DNA of 64,000 nt from Rummeliibacillus sp044763875 (GTDB lineage: Bacteria > Bacillota > Bacilli > Bacillales_A > Planococcaceae): NCBI RefSeq assembly GCF_044763875.1, contig NZ_JBIWGZ010000007.1, positions 62,001 to 126,000 on the forward strand. The letters are read 5' to 3'. The translations under genes were made by a program, and so were the position numbers. Below are positions 33,690-42,493 of this stretch, piece by piece. Position 1 is the first letter of the stretch. Each line of letters opens with the position of its first letter. The notes below the pieces were generated by a model, which ran no database searches, was not told the origin of the DNA, and worked only from the letters and a program-made list of their open reading frames with translations.

Positions 33690-33936
33690 CGATGACGAGA
33701 AAAAGTAAAATGAACGTATTTCTAAAAGAGAGCTTCGGTAGCTGAAAAGAAGTAGAAATCTATCATTTGAAAAATGGCCTCTGAGCTCCGGTTTGAACGT
33801 GCATTTGCATTAGTAAGATGCGGCGGGAGTTGATACCCGTTATCTATATCACAGTCTAGGAAGCACTTGAAATTTCTGCACTGATGGAGGCTACTTATGT
33901 GAATAAGTAGTAAATAAAGGTGGTAACACGAGTATA
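33690..33936 (+). promoter_or_regulatory. T-box leader upstream of the SAM hydroxide adenosyltransferase
   Basis: GATGACGAGAAAAAGTA opens a stem I with an AGAGAG bulge and a long stem, and the T-box itself is AAAGGTGGTAACACGAG (33916-33932), close to the consensus AAxGGTGGxACCxCG. The leader senses an uncharged tRNA. The specifier codon was not resolved with certainty; AUG (33774-33776) and UGG next to it both lie after a GAA in the expected part of the loop. Confidence 0.88.
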
Positions 33937-33937
33937 T

Positions 33938-33985
33938 ATCTCGTCCTTTGCAATCGTTAGGTTGTAATGGGCGGGATTTTTTTTA
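33938..33985 (+). terminator. T-box-controlled terminator
   Basis: ATCTCGTCCTTTGCAAT pairs with TTGTAATGGGCGGGAT (with G-U pairs), followed by eight T, about 45 bases before the gene. Confidence 0.8.
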
Positions 33986-34030
33986 GCGACAGTCCTAGAC
34001 AGAAATATATTCAATGAGGAGATGTTTCAA

Positions 34031-34891
34031 ATGGGGAAAGGCTTACTTGTTTTTCAAACAGATTTTGGCATAAGTGATGGTGCAGTTAGTGCGATGTATG
34101 GAGTAGCACATAGTGTAAATCCAAATATTAAGATTTATGATATTACGCATCAAATTCCACAGTTTAACATTTGGGAAGGAAGCTATCGTTTATTGCAAAC
34201 CGTACAATATTGGCCAGAAGGTACTGTTTTTGTTTCTGTAGTTGACCCTGGGGTTGGTTCAGATCGTAAGGCTGTTGTTGTCAAAACTGTGAATGATCAA
34301 TATATTGTAACTCCTGATAACGGAACATTGACACATATAAAACGCTTTTATGGTATTGCAGAAATTCGAGAAATTGATGAATCGATTAACCGCCTACCTA
34401 ATTCAGGTGAATCACATACATTTCATGGACGAGATATTTTCGCCTATACAGGAGCTCGCTTAGCTTCAGGAGTTATTACGTTTGAAGAAGTTGGCCCTTC
34501 TTTAAAAGTTTCAGAAATTGTAGAACTTAAACTAAAAGAATCCATACTAGAAGAAGGCATCATTACAGGAATCATTGATATTGTAGATAAACCTTTTGGG
34601 AATCTGTGGACGAATGTGCGATGTAGCCAATTTAAGCGTGTAGCAAAGAACTATGGGGATGCTTTTGAGGTGACAATCAGTACGGATGGTCGTAAAATTT
34701 ACCAAAGTATCATGACATACGGTCATTCTTTTGCAGATTTACGGATAGGGGAACCCCTTATATATATCAATTCATTGGATAATATCGGTGTTGCCATTAA
34801 CCAAGGTTCTTTTGCAGAAGCGTATCATGTTGGTACGGGAATTAATTGGGAAGTATCAATTCGCAAAGCTCCAAAAATCATCTATGCATAG
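34031..34891 (+). CDS. S-adenosyl-L-methionine hydroxide adenosyltransferase (DUF62)
   Basis: This 286-residue protein belongs to the fluorinase/chlorinase/DUF62 family. Its key residues are in FQTDFGISDGAVSAMYGV (start), SVVDPGVGSDRKAVVVK (Asp and Arg of the water-activating triad) and SHTFHGRDIFAYTGARLASG (His). The presence of this Asp-Arg-His set marks the group that splits SAM with water to adenosine and methionine rather than a halogenase. The ATG at 34031 is 8 bases after GAGGAG. Control by a T-box makes it part of an amino-acid starvation response; if the tRNA is that of methionine, it would recover methionine from SAM. Confidence 0.88.
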   Translation: MGKGLLVFQTDFGISDGAVSAMYGVAHSVNPNIKIYDITHQIPQFNIWEGSYRLLQTVQYWPEGTVFVSVVDPGVGSDRKAVVVKTVNDQYIVTPDNGTLTHIKRFYGIAEIREIDESINRLPNSGESHTFHGRDIFAYTGARLASGVITFEEVGPSLKVSEIVELKLKESILEEGIITGIIDIVDKPFGNLWTNVRCSQFKRVAKNYGDAFEVTISTDGRKIYQSIMTYGHSFADLRIGEPLIYINSLDNIGVAINQGSFAEAYHVGTGINWEVSIRKAPKIIYA

Positions 34892-34981
34892 TCAGATTAT
34901 AAGTTATGATCAACATGAATTGATGGAGATCTATTAATCAATATAAAATAAAAAGTCTTAGCTCCTGAGTGGCCTTGTCGC

Positions 34982-35023
34982 AAAGGATTTGATCAAAATT
35001 TCTATTGGTCAAATCCTTTTTTG
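34982..35023 (+). terminator. Rho-independent terminator
   Basis: AAAGGATTTGATCA pairs with TGGTCAAATCCTTTTTT. Confidence 0.88.
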
Positions 35024-35114
35024 CTATGTATATTTCCAGTTTATCAGTGTATAGCGTATACTTGAACTATGAAAATAATACTTAGATAAAATATGTAGAA
35101 GGTAGTGAAGTTAA

Positions 35115-36194
35115 TTGACAAAAAAACTATGGTTTCAAGCGGGTGTTGGTATACTTCTAGCATTGCTAATCGTGAAGTATTTCCTTGAAATTAAATCCCT
35201 CTTTTACCCAATTGTGGCTCTTTTAAGTGCAATATTCGTCCCACTATTAGCAGGCGGGATTTTGTATTATGCAACAGAGCCGATTCAACGTTTCCTAGAA
35301 AAAAGAAAGTTCCCACGTTGGGCAAGCATATTAACAATTATTTTATTATTATGCTTAGCTGTATATGGTTTCATAGCGGTTATTGTCCCGCCTATTAATG
35401 CGCAAATTAATAATTTGGTAAAAACGGCTCCAACATTAGCAAATGAATTAACAAATATGGTCAATACTGTATTAAATAATCGTGATAATTTCCCTAGTCA
35501 ATTAAATGATGCGATTAATAGTGTAATGGATTCTATTCAAAGTTATGCAGTATCTACTAGTAAGTTTTTAGTTCAGTTTATCTCTAGTATCGTTTCAGGT
35601 GCATTTGTATTAATCCTTGTTCCATTTTTCTTTATCTACATGTTAAAGGACCATGAGAAATTTGCGCCAAAAGTTTATAATCTATTTAGCGGATCACGTC
35701 GTGAATGGATTAAGAAAACATTGGCAGAAATCAATGATGTACTTCGTAATTATATCCAAGGTCAATTATTGATTAGTTTTATCCTAGCAACCATTATTTT
35801 CACCGGATATAAAATAATCGGGCTTGAATATGCAATATTACTAGCTCTCTTGGCGTTCTTTATGAATATGATACCTTTCATAGGACCATGGATTGCACTT
35901 GTTCCTGCCGTAGTAGTTGGTTTGTTACAGGACCCGATACTAGCTGTTTGGGTATGTGTCATAACACTTGTTGCACAACAAATAGACAGTAACTTTATCA
36001 CACCAAATGTAATGGGAAAATCGCTAGATATCCATCCGTTAACTGTTATTACGATTATTTTAGCAGCTGGTAATATTGCAGGATTTGTGGGGATATTAAT
36101 AGGAGTACCAATGTATGCAGTAGGTAAAGTTGTTGTAAAAAATATCTATGAACACAGAAAGGAAATTCGATCAACAGCAACGAAGAATGTGTAG
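35115..36194 (+). CDS. AI-2E family transporter
   Basis: This 359-residue protein has about eight membrane helices in the AI-2E (PerM/TqsA) pattern: two N-terminal helices, an outside loop (residues 95-150), and a conserved second half with NYIQGQLLISFILATIIFTG, MNMIPFIGPWIALVPAVVVG and a final segment with SLDIHPLTVITIILAAGNI. Members export small molecules or, in the UPF0118 group, exchange sodium and protons; the cargo here cannot be told. It starts with TTG after AAGGTAGTGA. A terminator lies downstream, so it is a single-gene unit. Confidence 0.88.
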   Translation: MTKKLWFQAGVGILLALLIVKYFLEIKSLFYPIVALLSAIFVPLLAGGILYYATEPIQRFLEKRKFPRWASILTIILLLCLAVYGFIAVIVPPINAQINNLVKTAPTLANELTNMVNTVLNNRDNFPSQLNDAINSVMDSIQSYAVSTSKFLVQFISSIVSGAFVLILVPFFFIYMLKDHEKFAPKVYNLFSGSRREWIKKTLAEINDVLRNYIQGQLLISFILATIIFTGYKIIGLEYAILLALLAFFMNMIPFIGPWIALVPAVVVGLLQDPILAVWVCVITLVAQQIDSNFITPNVMGKSLDIHPLTVITIILAAGNIAGFVGILIGVPMYAVGKVVVKNIYEHRKEIRSTATKNV

Positions 36195-36349
36195 GTGAAG
36201 CACTTGGAAAGTGAGATTTAAAAACCTCCAATGATCATCGCCAACAAACATGTGAGGCTACAAGAGCTGAAATTCATGCGAAGATTTTGTACGCTATGAT
36301 GGACTATATATGACTACATTAATGAGACTATTAAAAGAAAGATTTCGGT

Positions 36350-36397
36350 AACGAAATAGGCTGTGGAGACTATGCAGCTTATTTCGTTCTTTTTGGT
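36350..36397 (+). terminator. Rho-independent terminator
   Basis: ACGAAATAGGCTG pairs with CAGCTTATTTCGT, followed by TCTTTTTGG. Confidence 0.8.
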
Positions 36398-36463
36398 TTT
36401 AAGCGATTAAAAATGGGGATAATGGTATACTAAAAAAGACTGTAAAGGACAAAGGAGTATACT

Positions 36464-36928
36464 ATGCTAACATTTGAACAAAAACAACAAATCATTGAAA
36501 GTTTCTCAGGACTAACACGCAAAGAAATTTCAATGAATCGCTTAAATTATCACTTTGAAGGTAGCCAATACGAAAAAAAAATCGTTGTAGAAAAACTACA
36601 TCCAAATGGCAATGGTTTCGTCTATGTTGGAGATTTACTTCGCTATAATGCTGATAGAGGTCTAGTCAATATTCGTGACTTCTCAGAACAAGAACTACGC
36701 GAGGTAATTGAAGATTCTATTATGTATTTATCTGAAGTAGATGAACCTGTTGAAGAAGTGAAAATTGAGCAAGTTTGGCGTAATCGCACAGGCGATCAAT
36801 TACTTCTAGTAAATGATGCACCCTACTGGAATATTTATCATGGTTTTAACTTAGAAGAAAGTTTCGGCACACGTGATGATGCCGAAGATTATTTATTTGC
36901 AGAAGGATTTAAACCATCTAATAAATAA
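36464..36928 (+). CDS. Conserved protein of unknown function
   Basis: This 154-residue soluble protein starts FEQKQQIIESFSGLTRKEIS and contains VEKLHPNGNGFVYVGDLLRY, VNIRDFSEQELREVIEDSI and an acidic C-terminus. I recall similar proteins across Bacillaceae but know of no assigned function. The composition suggests a mixed alpha/beta fold with no signal peptide or metal motif. The ATG follows AAAGGAG. A small membrane protein gene follows about 50 bases later and may be in the same transcript. Confidence 0.75.
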   Translation: MLTFEQKQQIIESFSGLTRKEISMNRLNYHFEGSQYEKKIVVEKLHPNGNGFVYVGDLLRYNADRGLVNIRDFSEQELREVIEDSIMYLSEVDEPVEEVKIEQVWRNRTGDQLLLVNDAPYWNIYHGFNLEESFGTRDDAEDYLFAEGFKPSNK

Positions 36929-36980
36929 TTACCGCTTGCAATAATAGAGCTTATTAGCGAGATTAGAAGGGGTGAGGAAG

Positions 36981-37154
36981 ATGTCTGGAAAAAAGGCGAC
37001 ATTAATAGTTATTGGAATTGTTCTTGTTTGCATGATTCTAATCTTCTTGTCAATTTTTGCTTTTTTTAAAAACAATCCACATCAACCTAATCAAAAATCG
37101 TTAGGTTTGACACCTGAAGTGGCACAAACGATTATCTCATATTCAAGATATTAA
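36981..37154 (+). CDS. Small single-helix membrane protein
   Basis: This 57-residue protein has one membrane helix (ATLIVIGIVLVCMILIFLS, residues 6-28), a polar basic/proline stretch and a C-terminal SLGLTPEVAQTIISYSRY. The ATG at 36981 follows GGGGTGAGG; a TTG three codons earlier is possible. It lies between a conserved protein gene and an esterase relic. No family recognised. Confidence 0.6.
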   Translation: MSGKKATLIVIGIVLVCMILIFLSIFAFFKNNPHQPNQKSLGLTPEVAQTIISYSRY

Positions 37155-37178
37155 TCTTTTACAAAGGGGATATTTGCT

Positions 37179-37359
37179 ATGCAACATATTTTTGTAAAAG
37201 TTACAGATGAGTTGGCACCAACGCTATTATTACTGCATGGTACAGGTGGAAATGAATGTGATTCCATAGAACGATTTAGATAATTTAAACATGCTTACGA
37301 AGGAGTTAGCAACATTTATTGATGAAGCATCAGTATGGTTATCAATTGACAATGGGTGA
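37179..37359 (+). pseudogene. Remnant of an alpha/beta-hydrolase (carboxylesterase) gene
   Basis: An ATG after AAAGGGG starts MQHIFVKVTDELAPTLLLLH followed by GTGGNECD, the typical start of the YodD/phospholipase-carboxylesterase family with its oxyanion-loop HGTGGNE. The frame then stops at 37281-37283. A second piece in another frame reads DLDNLNMLTKELATFIDEAS, which matches a later family segment, and also stops. About 60 residues between these and the whole catalytic half (nucleophile GxSxG) are missing. It is a decayed, internally deleted gene; a terminator follows. Confidence 0.8.
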
Positions 37360-37404
37360 AGTTGATTCAGCTTCCAATTGGTATCGTAAGAATTTTAGAT
37401 AAAA

Positions 37405-37445
37405 TAAAAAGATTCTATGCGCTAATGCGGTAGAATCTTTTTTTG
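37405..37445 (+). terminator. Rho-independent terminator
   Basis: AAGATTCTA with TGCGC pairs against TGCGG with TAGAATCTT, then TTTTTT, after the esterase relic. It probably belonged to that gene. Confidence 0.85.
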
Positions 37446-37497
37446 AGAAGACAAAAAATCTGTAAGTTTTTGAAAGATTTTTATCATATAGTTTTAA

Positions 37498-38496
37498 TTA
37501 TATAAATAGATTAAAGATGGTGAAGATTAATCCGCCTAACAATATAGCTATAGGTAATGTAATTACCCAAGTAATGACGATTCTACGTGCGACACCCCAA
37601 TGAACACCTTTAGCGTTTTGTGCAGCACCTACACCCATAATTGAAGAAGAAATAACATGAGTTGTAGAAACTGGCAATCCTATTTGAGTGGCACCGTAAA
37701 TGATGATTGATGAAGATAAGTCAGCTGCAACCCCATTAACAGGACGGATTTTCATAATTTTACCGCCAACTGTTTTAATGATTTTATAACCACCAATTGA
37801 AGTACCTAGTCCCATTGCAGCGGCACAAGATACACGTACCCACATAGGTACATCATCCCCAGATTGAAAACCTGCTGCGATTAAAGCCATAGTAATAATC
37901 CCCATTGATTTTTGAGCATCATTTGTACCGTGAGTAAAAGCTTGTAGAGCAGCGGTGAAAATCTGTACTTTACGGAATCCCTTATTGGAACGGTATAAAT
38001 TAAAGTTTTTAAATATCATTCTAAATAATGACATCATCAAGAAACCAATGATGATGGCGATAAATGGTGAAAAAAGTAACCCTTTAATAATTTTGATAAA
38101 ACCACTAAAGTTAATAGCAGAAAACCCTGCAGCAGCAATTGCAGCTCCAGCTAATGAACCAATTAATGCATGGGATGAGCTGGAAGGGATACCGAAGTAC
38201 CATGTAACTAAGTTCCATATGATTGCTGACAGTAATGCGGCTAAAATAATATATGTTCCATTACTTAGAGCAAATGGGTCCACAATATCTTTTGCAATTG
38301 CTTTGGCAACGCCAGTAAAGGTAATTGCACCAATAAAGTTCATTGTTGCAGCTAAAACGATTGCAACACGAGGTGAAAGTGCACGTGTCGAAACTGTTGT
38401 AGCAATTGCATTTGCAGTATCATGAAAACCGTTTATGAAGTCAAATGCTAATGCGAATATAACAACAAGAACGGTTAAAATTATTATTGTATTCAT
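37498..38496 (-). CDS. pit: Inorganic phosphate transporter, PiT family
   Basis: This 332-residue carrier has about ten helices and the two PiT signature segments: FINGFHDTANAIATTVSTR near the start and AFTHGTNDAQKSMGIITMAL near residue 190. It takes up metal-phosphate with protons at low affinity. It lies 15 bases behind a DUF47 gene on the same strand, the standard DUF47-pit operon in which the PhoU-like DUF47 protein is thought to control the carrier. The ATG follows AGGAGCTG. Confidence 0.92.
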   Translation of the reverse strand: MNTIIILTVLVVIFALAFDFINGFHDTANAIATTVSTRALSPRVAIVLAATMNFIGAITFTGVAKAIAKDIVDPFALSNGTYIILAALLSAIIWNLVTWYFGIPSSSSHALIGSLAGAAIAAAGFSAINFSGFIKIIKGLLFSPFIAIIIGFLMMSLFRMIFKNFNLYRSNKGFRKVQIFTAALQAFTHGTNDAQKSMGIITMALIAAGFQSGDDVPMWVRVSCAAAMGLGTSIGGYKIIKTVGGKIMKIRPVNGVAADLSSSIIIYGATQIGLPVSTTHVISSSIMGVGAAQNAKGVHWGVARRIVITWVITLPIAILLGGLIFTIFNLFI

Positions 38497-38511
38497 TTGA
38501 TTTTACAGCTC

Positions 38512-39132
38512 CTATGCATTACGCATTATAATAGTATCCATTGAGTTGGCAACATTTTGGCAATAGTCAGCAACTTCTTCAAGTTGTTCGTAAATATCTT
38601 TAAATTGAATAATGCGGATAGGATCTTTTTCATGTAAGAATAATTGTTTAATTGAAGTACGTAATACTTCATCACATTTACGTTCATAATCCTTAATGAG
38701 AATGGCGTGTTCACGCATGTTAATTAATTTTTTGTTTGTCAAATGTTCCATAGCAGTAACGATTTCATCTGTGCTAAGTACAATATATTTTAGAAAATCT
38801 CTCATATAATCATCAACTTCAGTAAGCGAGAACATTTCGAAGTGTGCGATACAGCCTTCAATGCCATCTAAGACATCATCCATACGTACAGCTAATTCTA
38901 AAATATCTTCACGTTCAATTGGTGTCATAAATGATTTATTTAACTTTTGGATTAAATCATGAATTAATGAATCTCCATCCGTTTCGTATTTCTTAAGTGT
39001 TACACTAAGCTCTTTCAGGTCTGCAACGCCTGTAATTTTAAAATCATCAGCGTAGTGAGTTGCTTCATTTACATTTTGAGCAATTTTCAACAATGCAGTA
39101 AAGAAAGGGTCTTCTTTTTTTGAGCTAAACAT
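38512..39132 (-). CDS. DUF47 family (PhoU-like) protein
   Basis: This 206-residue, all-helical protein starts FSSKKEDPFFTALLKIAQNV and contains EREDILELAVRMDDVLDGIE, the metal-binding E/D-x-x-x-D signature shared with PhoU. It is the first gene of the DUF47-pit pair and probably controls phosphate uptake through Pit. The frame is open 21 codons further upstream, but AGGAGG lies 5 bases before the ATG at 39132, so that start is firm. Confidence 0.9.
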   Translation of the reverse strand: MFSSKKEDPFFTALLKIAQNVNEATHYADDFKITGVADLKELSVTLKKYETDGDSLIHDLIQKLNKSFMTPIEREDILELAVRMDDVLDGIEGCIAHFEMFSLTEVDDYMRDFLKYIVLSTDEIVTAMEHLTNKKLINMREHAILIKDYERKCDEVLRTSIKQLFLHEKDPIRIIQFKDIYEQLEEVADYCQNVANSMDTIIMRNA

Positions 39133-39304
39133 ATAAAGCCTCCTAATTCGTATATAAATCACCGAAAATCTAATTTTGAACGCAACTATAATCATATCAA
39201 ATCGCGAAAAAAATCCCTACAATAATCATATGAGATTCAACAAAATTTACATTCCTGTAACATATAGAATGTGCATAATGATTGAAATAATAATCAGAAA
39301 AAAA

Positions 39305-39330
39305 TGAAACTTTTTTGTATATCATCCGTA
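39305..39330 (+). promoter_or_regulatory. SigW-type promoter of yuaF-floT
   Basis: TGAAAC, a 16-base spacer and CGTA match the SigW consensus exactly. It lies about 43 bases before the yuaF start; the same operon in B. subtilis is SigW-dependent. Confidence 0.85.
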
Positions 39331-39372
39331 TTACATATTGAATGAGATAAGTAATTATTTAAGGGGGTGAAG

Positions 39373-39903
39373 ATGATTGACATAAATTCCTGGTCCGTTG
39401 AACAGTGGTATTTGTACTCATTAATATTTTTAGCTATTTGTATGGTTTTATATCTATTCTTTGGCGATATTGTTGATGGAGTTGGAGAAGGAATTCCATT
39501 TTTTAATCCAACTGTTATTTTAGCCTTTTTAACTTTCTTTGCAGCACTTGGTTTTATCATCGAAATATTTACATCATTGAATAGTATTTTAATTGCTATT
39601 ATTTCTGCAGTTCTTTCATTAATATTAGATCTTCTACTTTATTATTTCATCTTAATTCCATTAAAATCTGCTGAAGTATCGATGGCTTATACCGAAGAAT
39701 CCTTGGGTGGCCAAGTAGGAAAAGTAATTGTTCCGATTCCTATCGATGGATTTGGTGAGGTAGTAGTTGAGACAGTCAACGGCATCATTTCAAAACGTGC
39801 AACAAGCTATGATAATGTGGCAATACCTTATGATTCAAAGGTGCTGATTATAGAAGTGACAAAAGGTACATTATATGTCAGGAAGTATGATCCGATATTT
39901 TAA
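39373..39903 (+). CDS. yuaF: NfeD-like protein YuaF
   Basis: This 176-residue membrane protein has four helices in the first 110 residues and a small OB-fold at the end (YTEESLGGQVGKVIVPIPID, then GFGEVVVE and YDSKVLIIEVTKGTLYVRKY). This is the NfeD1b layout of YuaF, the partner of the flotillin encoded next. It affects membrane fluidity in B. subtilis together with FloT. The ATG at 39373 follows AAGGGGG; a GTG two codons earlier is possible. The downstream gene starts 33 bases on. Confidence 0.88.
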   Translation: MIDINSWSVEQWYLYSLIFLAICMVLYLFFGDIVDGVGEGIPFFNPTVILAFLTFFAALGFIIEIFTSLNSILIAIISAVLSLILDLLLYYFILIPLKSAEVSMAYTEESLGGQVGKVIVPIPIDGFGEVVVETVNGIISKRATSYDNVAIPYDSKVLIIEVTKGTLYVRKYDPIF

Positions 39904-39936
39904 AGGTGTATAAGAATAAAAATAGGGGGAATTGAT

Positions 39937-41484
39937 ATGTCATTATTAATGTCACCGATACTAATTGTTGGTGTAATCGTAGTAGTTATTTTGTTAGCAA
40001 TTATTGGAGTGTATATAACAAAATACCGAACAGCAGGTCCAGATGAAGCACTCATTGTTACAGGTAGTTATCTAGGATCTAAGAACGTACATACGGATGA
40101 AGGTGGAAACCGTATTAAAATTATCCGTGGTGGCGGTACATTTGTGTTACCAGTATTTCAACAAGCGGAACCTCTTAGTTTACTATCCAGTAAACTAGAA
40201 GTAACAACACCTGAAGTTTATACAGAGCAAGGTGTTCCTGTAATGGCTGATGGGATTGCCATTATCAAAATTGGTGGCTCGATATCTGAAATTGCAACGG
40301 CTGCTGAACAGTTTTTAGGTAAACCAAAAGAAGAACGTGAAAATGAAGCAAAAGAAGTGCTTGAAGGTCACTTACGTTCAATTCTAGGGTCTATGACAGT
40401 TGAAGAAATTTACAAAAATCGTGATAAATTCTCACAAGAAGTACAACGTGTTGCTTCTCAAGACTTAGCAAAAATGGGTCTTACAATTGTATCCTTCACG
40501 ATTAAAGATGTACGAGATAAAAACGGTTACTTAGATTCACTAGGGAAACCAAGAATAGCTCAGGTCAGACGTGATGCAGATATTGCAACAGCAGATGCAG
40601 AAAAAGAAACTCGTATTAAACGAGCAGAAGCAGATAAAGAAGCACAAAAGGCAGAACTTGAACGTGCAACCGAAATTGCGGAAGCAGAAAAAGAAAATCA
40701 ATTAAAAGTAGCGGAATTCCGTCGTGAACAAGATATTGCAAAAGCTCGTGCTGACCAAGCGTACGAATTAGAAACTGCGCGTGCAAAACAAGAAGTAACA
40801 GAACAAGAAATGCAAATTAAAATCATCGAACGTCAAAAGCAAATTGAATTAGAAGAAAAAGAAATTTTACGTCGTGAGAAACAATATGATTCAGAAGTGA
40901 AGAAAAAGGCTGATGCGGATCGTTATGCAATTGAACAAAATGCCTCAGCAGAAAAGATGAAACAATTAGCACAAGCCGATGCAGAAAAATATCGTATTGA
41001 AGCGAAAGCAAAAGCAGAAGCTGAGAAGATCCGTTTAGACGGTTTAGCAAAAGCTGATTCTGAACGTGCACAAGGGGAGTCAGAAGCAGAAATTATCCGT
41101 CTTAAAGGTCTTGCAGAAGCCGAAGCAAAACGTAAAATTGCAGAAGCTTTCGAACAATTCGGTCAAGCCGCTGTATTAGATATGATTATCCGAATGATGC
41201 CTGAATATGCAAAACAAGTAGCAAGTCCATTATCTAATATCGATAAAATTACTGTTGTAGATACTGGCAGTGGTGAAGGTGGTGGAGCCAATAAAGTAAC
41301 TGGATATGCAACAGACTTAATGGCAACATTACAAGAAACACTAAAAGCATCTTCAGGTATTGATATGAAGGAATTATTAGAGAATTATTCAGGTAAATAT
41401 ACAATTCGTCCAAGTATTGAACGATTAGCTGACAATGTAAAACAAAAAGACGATGCATCAGCTGCAACAACTACTGAAAATTAA
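39937..41484 (+). CDS. floT: Flotillin-like protein FloT
   Basis: This 515-residue protein organises membrane microdomains. It has an N-terminal membrane helix (residues 5-27), an SPFH/PHB domain (about 30-200) and a long coiled coil rich in Glu-Ala (about 205-395), followed by DMIIRMMPEYAKQVASPLSN and a glycine-rich turn. These match FloT (YuaG) in length and order. With the SigW promoter and YuaF in front it forms the envelope-stress flotillin operon; the third B. subtilis gene, yuaI, is not here. The ATG follows TAGGGGGA. Confidence 0.94.
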   Translation: MSLLMSPILIVGVIVVVILLAIIGVYITKYRTAGPDEALIVTGSYLGSKNVHTDEGGNRIKIIRGGGTFVLPVFQQAEPLSLLSSKLEVTTPEVYTEQGVPVMADGIAIIKIGGSISEIATAAEQFLGKPKEERENEAKEVLEGHLRSILGSMTVEEIYKNRDKFSQEVQRVASQDLAKMGLTIVSFTIKDVRDKNGYLDSLGKPRIAQVRRDADIATADAEKETRIKRAEADKEAQKAELERATEIAEAEKENQLKVAEFRREQDIAKARADQAYELETARAKQEVTEQEMQIKIIERQKQIELEEKEILRREKQYDSEVKKKADADRYAIEQNASAEKMKQLAQADAEKYRIEAKAKAEAEKIRLDGLAKADSERAQGESEAEIIRLKGLAEAEAKRKIAEAFEQFGQAAVLDMIIRMMPEYAKQVASPLSNIDKITVVDTGSGEGGGANKVTGYATDLMATLQETLKASSGIDMKELLENYSGKYTIRPSIERLADNVKQKDDASAATTTEN

Positions 41485-41493
41485 TGCGTCCTT

Positions 41494-41540
41494 AATTGCC
41501 CGAGTAAGTCGGAGAATCGACTTGCCGGGCAATTTTTATT
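41494..41540 (+). terminator. Rho-independent terminator after floT
   Basis: AATTGCCCG pairs with CGGGCAATT, with an inner AAGTCG/CGACTT stem, followed by TTTTATTTTTTT. Confidence 0.9.
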
Positions 41541-41651
41541 TTTTTGTTGATCCTAAATAAAAAACACTGTCTTTGATTTGTCATTCTTGTCAGTATTTAA
41601 AATACCTACCTAAGGTATAATGAAAGGAAATGCTTTTAAAGGAGTTTTACT

Positions 41652-42197
41652 GTGAAGAAAAAGTGGTTATCAGTATTATTAGCGGGCACATTGATTTTAG
41701 CAGCTTGTGGCAACAATGCAGAAGAATCGTCAAAGAAAAATCATGGGGAACATAATCAAATACAAACAACTGAAACAACAGAGCAATCAAATCACGGAAA
41801 TCATCAACACACACTAGCCAATGGTGATCTTCAAGAGGAAACAGCATCGGCAAACAAATTACCGAGTTTTTTAGATAATCAATCAGAGGATTTGAAACTG
41901 GTTTATACAGCAGCTGGGCAGGAAACAGAAGTTTTAAAGTGGATGCCTTGTTATTGTGGATGTGCAGAAAGTGCCAATCATAAAAGCAACTTAAATTGTT
42001 TTATTAAAGAAGTAAAAGACGATGGTTCCGTTGTTTGGGATGATCATGGGACGCGCTGTATCGTTTGCGTAGAAATTGCAGTTAAATCGATTAAGCAAGC
42101 ACAAGAAGGGGCATCACTTAAAGAAATCCGTAAACAAATTGATAATGATTATAAAGAGGGGTATGCAAAACCAACTCCAACCCCTATGCCATTATAG
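41652..42197 (+). CDS. PCYCGC-motif lipoprotein
   Basis: This 181-residue protein has a lipoprotein signal (lipobox LILAAC, Cys at about residue 19). A histidine-rich linker (NHGEHNQ, SNHGNHQHT) is followed by WMPCYCGCAESANHKSNLNC and later TRCIVCVEIA, seven cysteines in all in the domain. The PCYCGC signature defines a family of exported proteins thought to bind metal or heme; its role is not established. It is anchored on the outer face of the membrane. It starts with GTG after AAAGGAG. The proline/threonine-rich end (KPTPTPMPL) is probably a disordered tail. Confidence 0.85.
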   Translation: MKKKWLSVLLAGTLILAACGNNAEESSKKNHGEHNQIQTTETTEQSNHGNHQHTLANGDLQEETASANKLPSFLDNQSEDLKLVYTAAGQETEVLKWMPCYCGCAESANHKSNLNCFIKEVKDDGSVVWDDHGTRCIVCVEIAVKSIKQAQEGASLKEIRKQIDNDYKEGYAKPTPTPMPL

Positions 42198-42493
42198 TAT
42201 CTGTATAAAATAGAGAGTATATATGCTTTTGTGTGCAATTAGAAAGTAGTGGATATGGTGAAACTTCTTTTTACTTATTTGACGTAATGCAAAGGAATAA
42301 AAATCATATAATATAGGCTTTATTCACTTTTTAAAAAATTTATGAGTAATTTAGGGTTAAATTTAGACTTTTTACTTTTCCAATAGGTTTTTACCATAAT
42401 TAAAACACAATAGCAGACAATTAGAAGAGAAACCGATATCATAAGTGTTGAGTGGGAACAAAACTCGTAGCAAAAGAAATGGAGATGAACAAC

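Noticed and set aside
36200..36345. Possible gene relic after the AI-2E gene
   Set aside because: One frame reads a short charged peptide (EATRAEIHAKILYAMMDYI), but it has no start, no ribosome site and no family match.
40600..41150. Repetitive GAAGCA-type DNA in floT
   Set aside because: This reflects the Glu-Ala coiled coil of flotillin, not a DNA repeat array.
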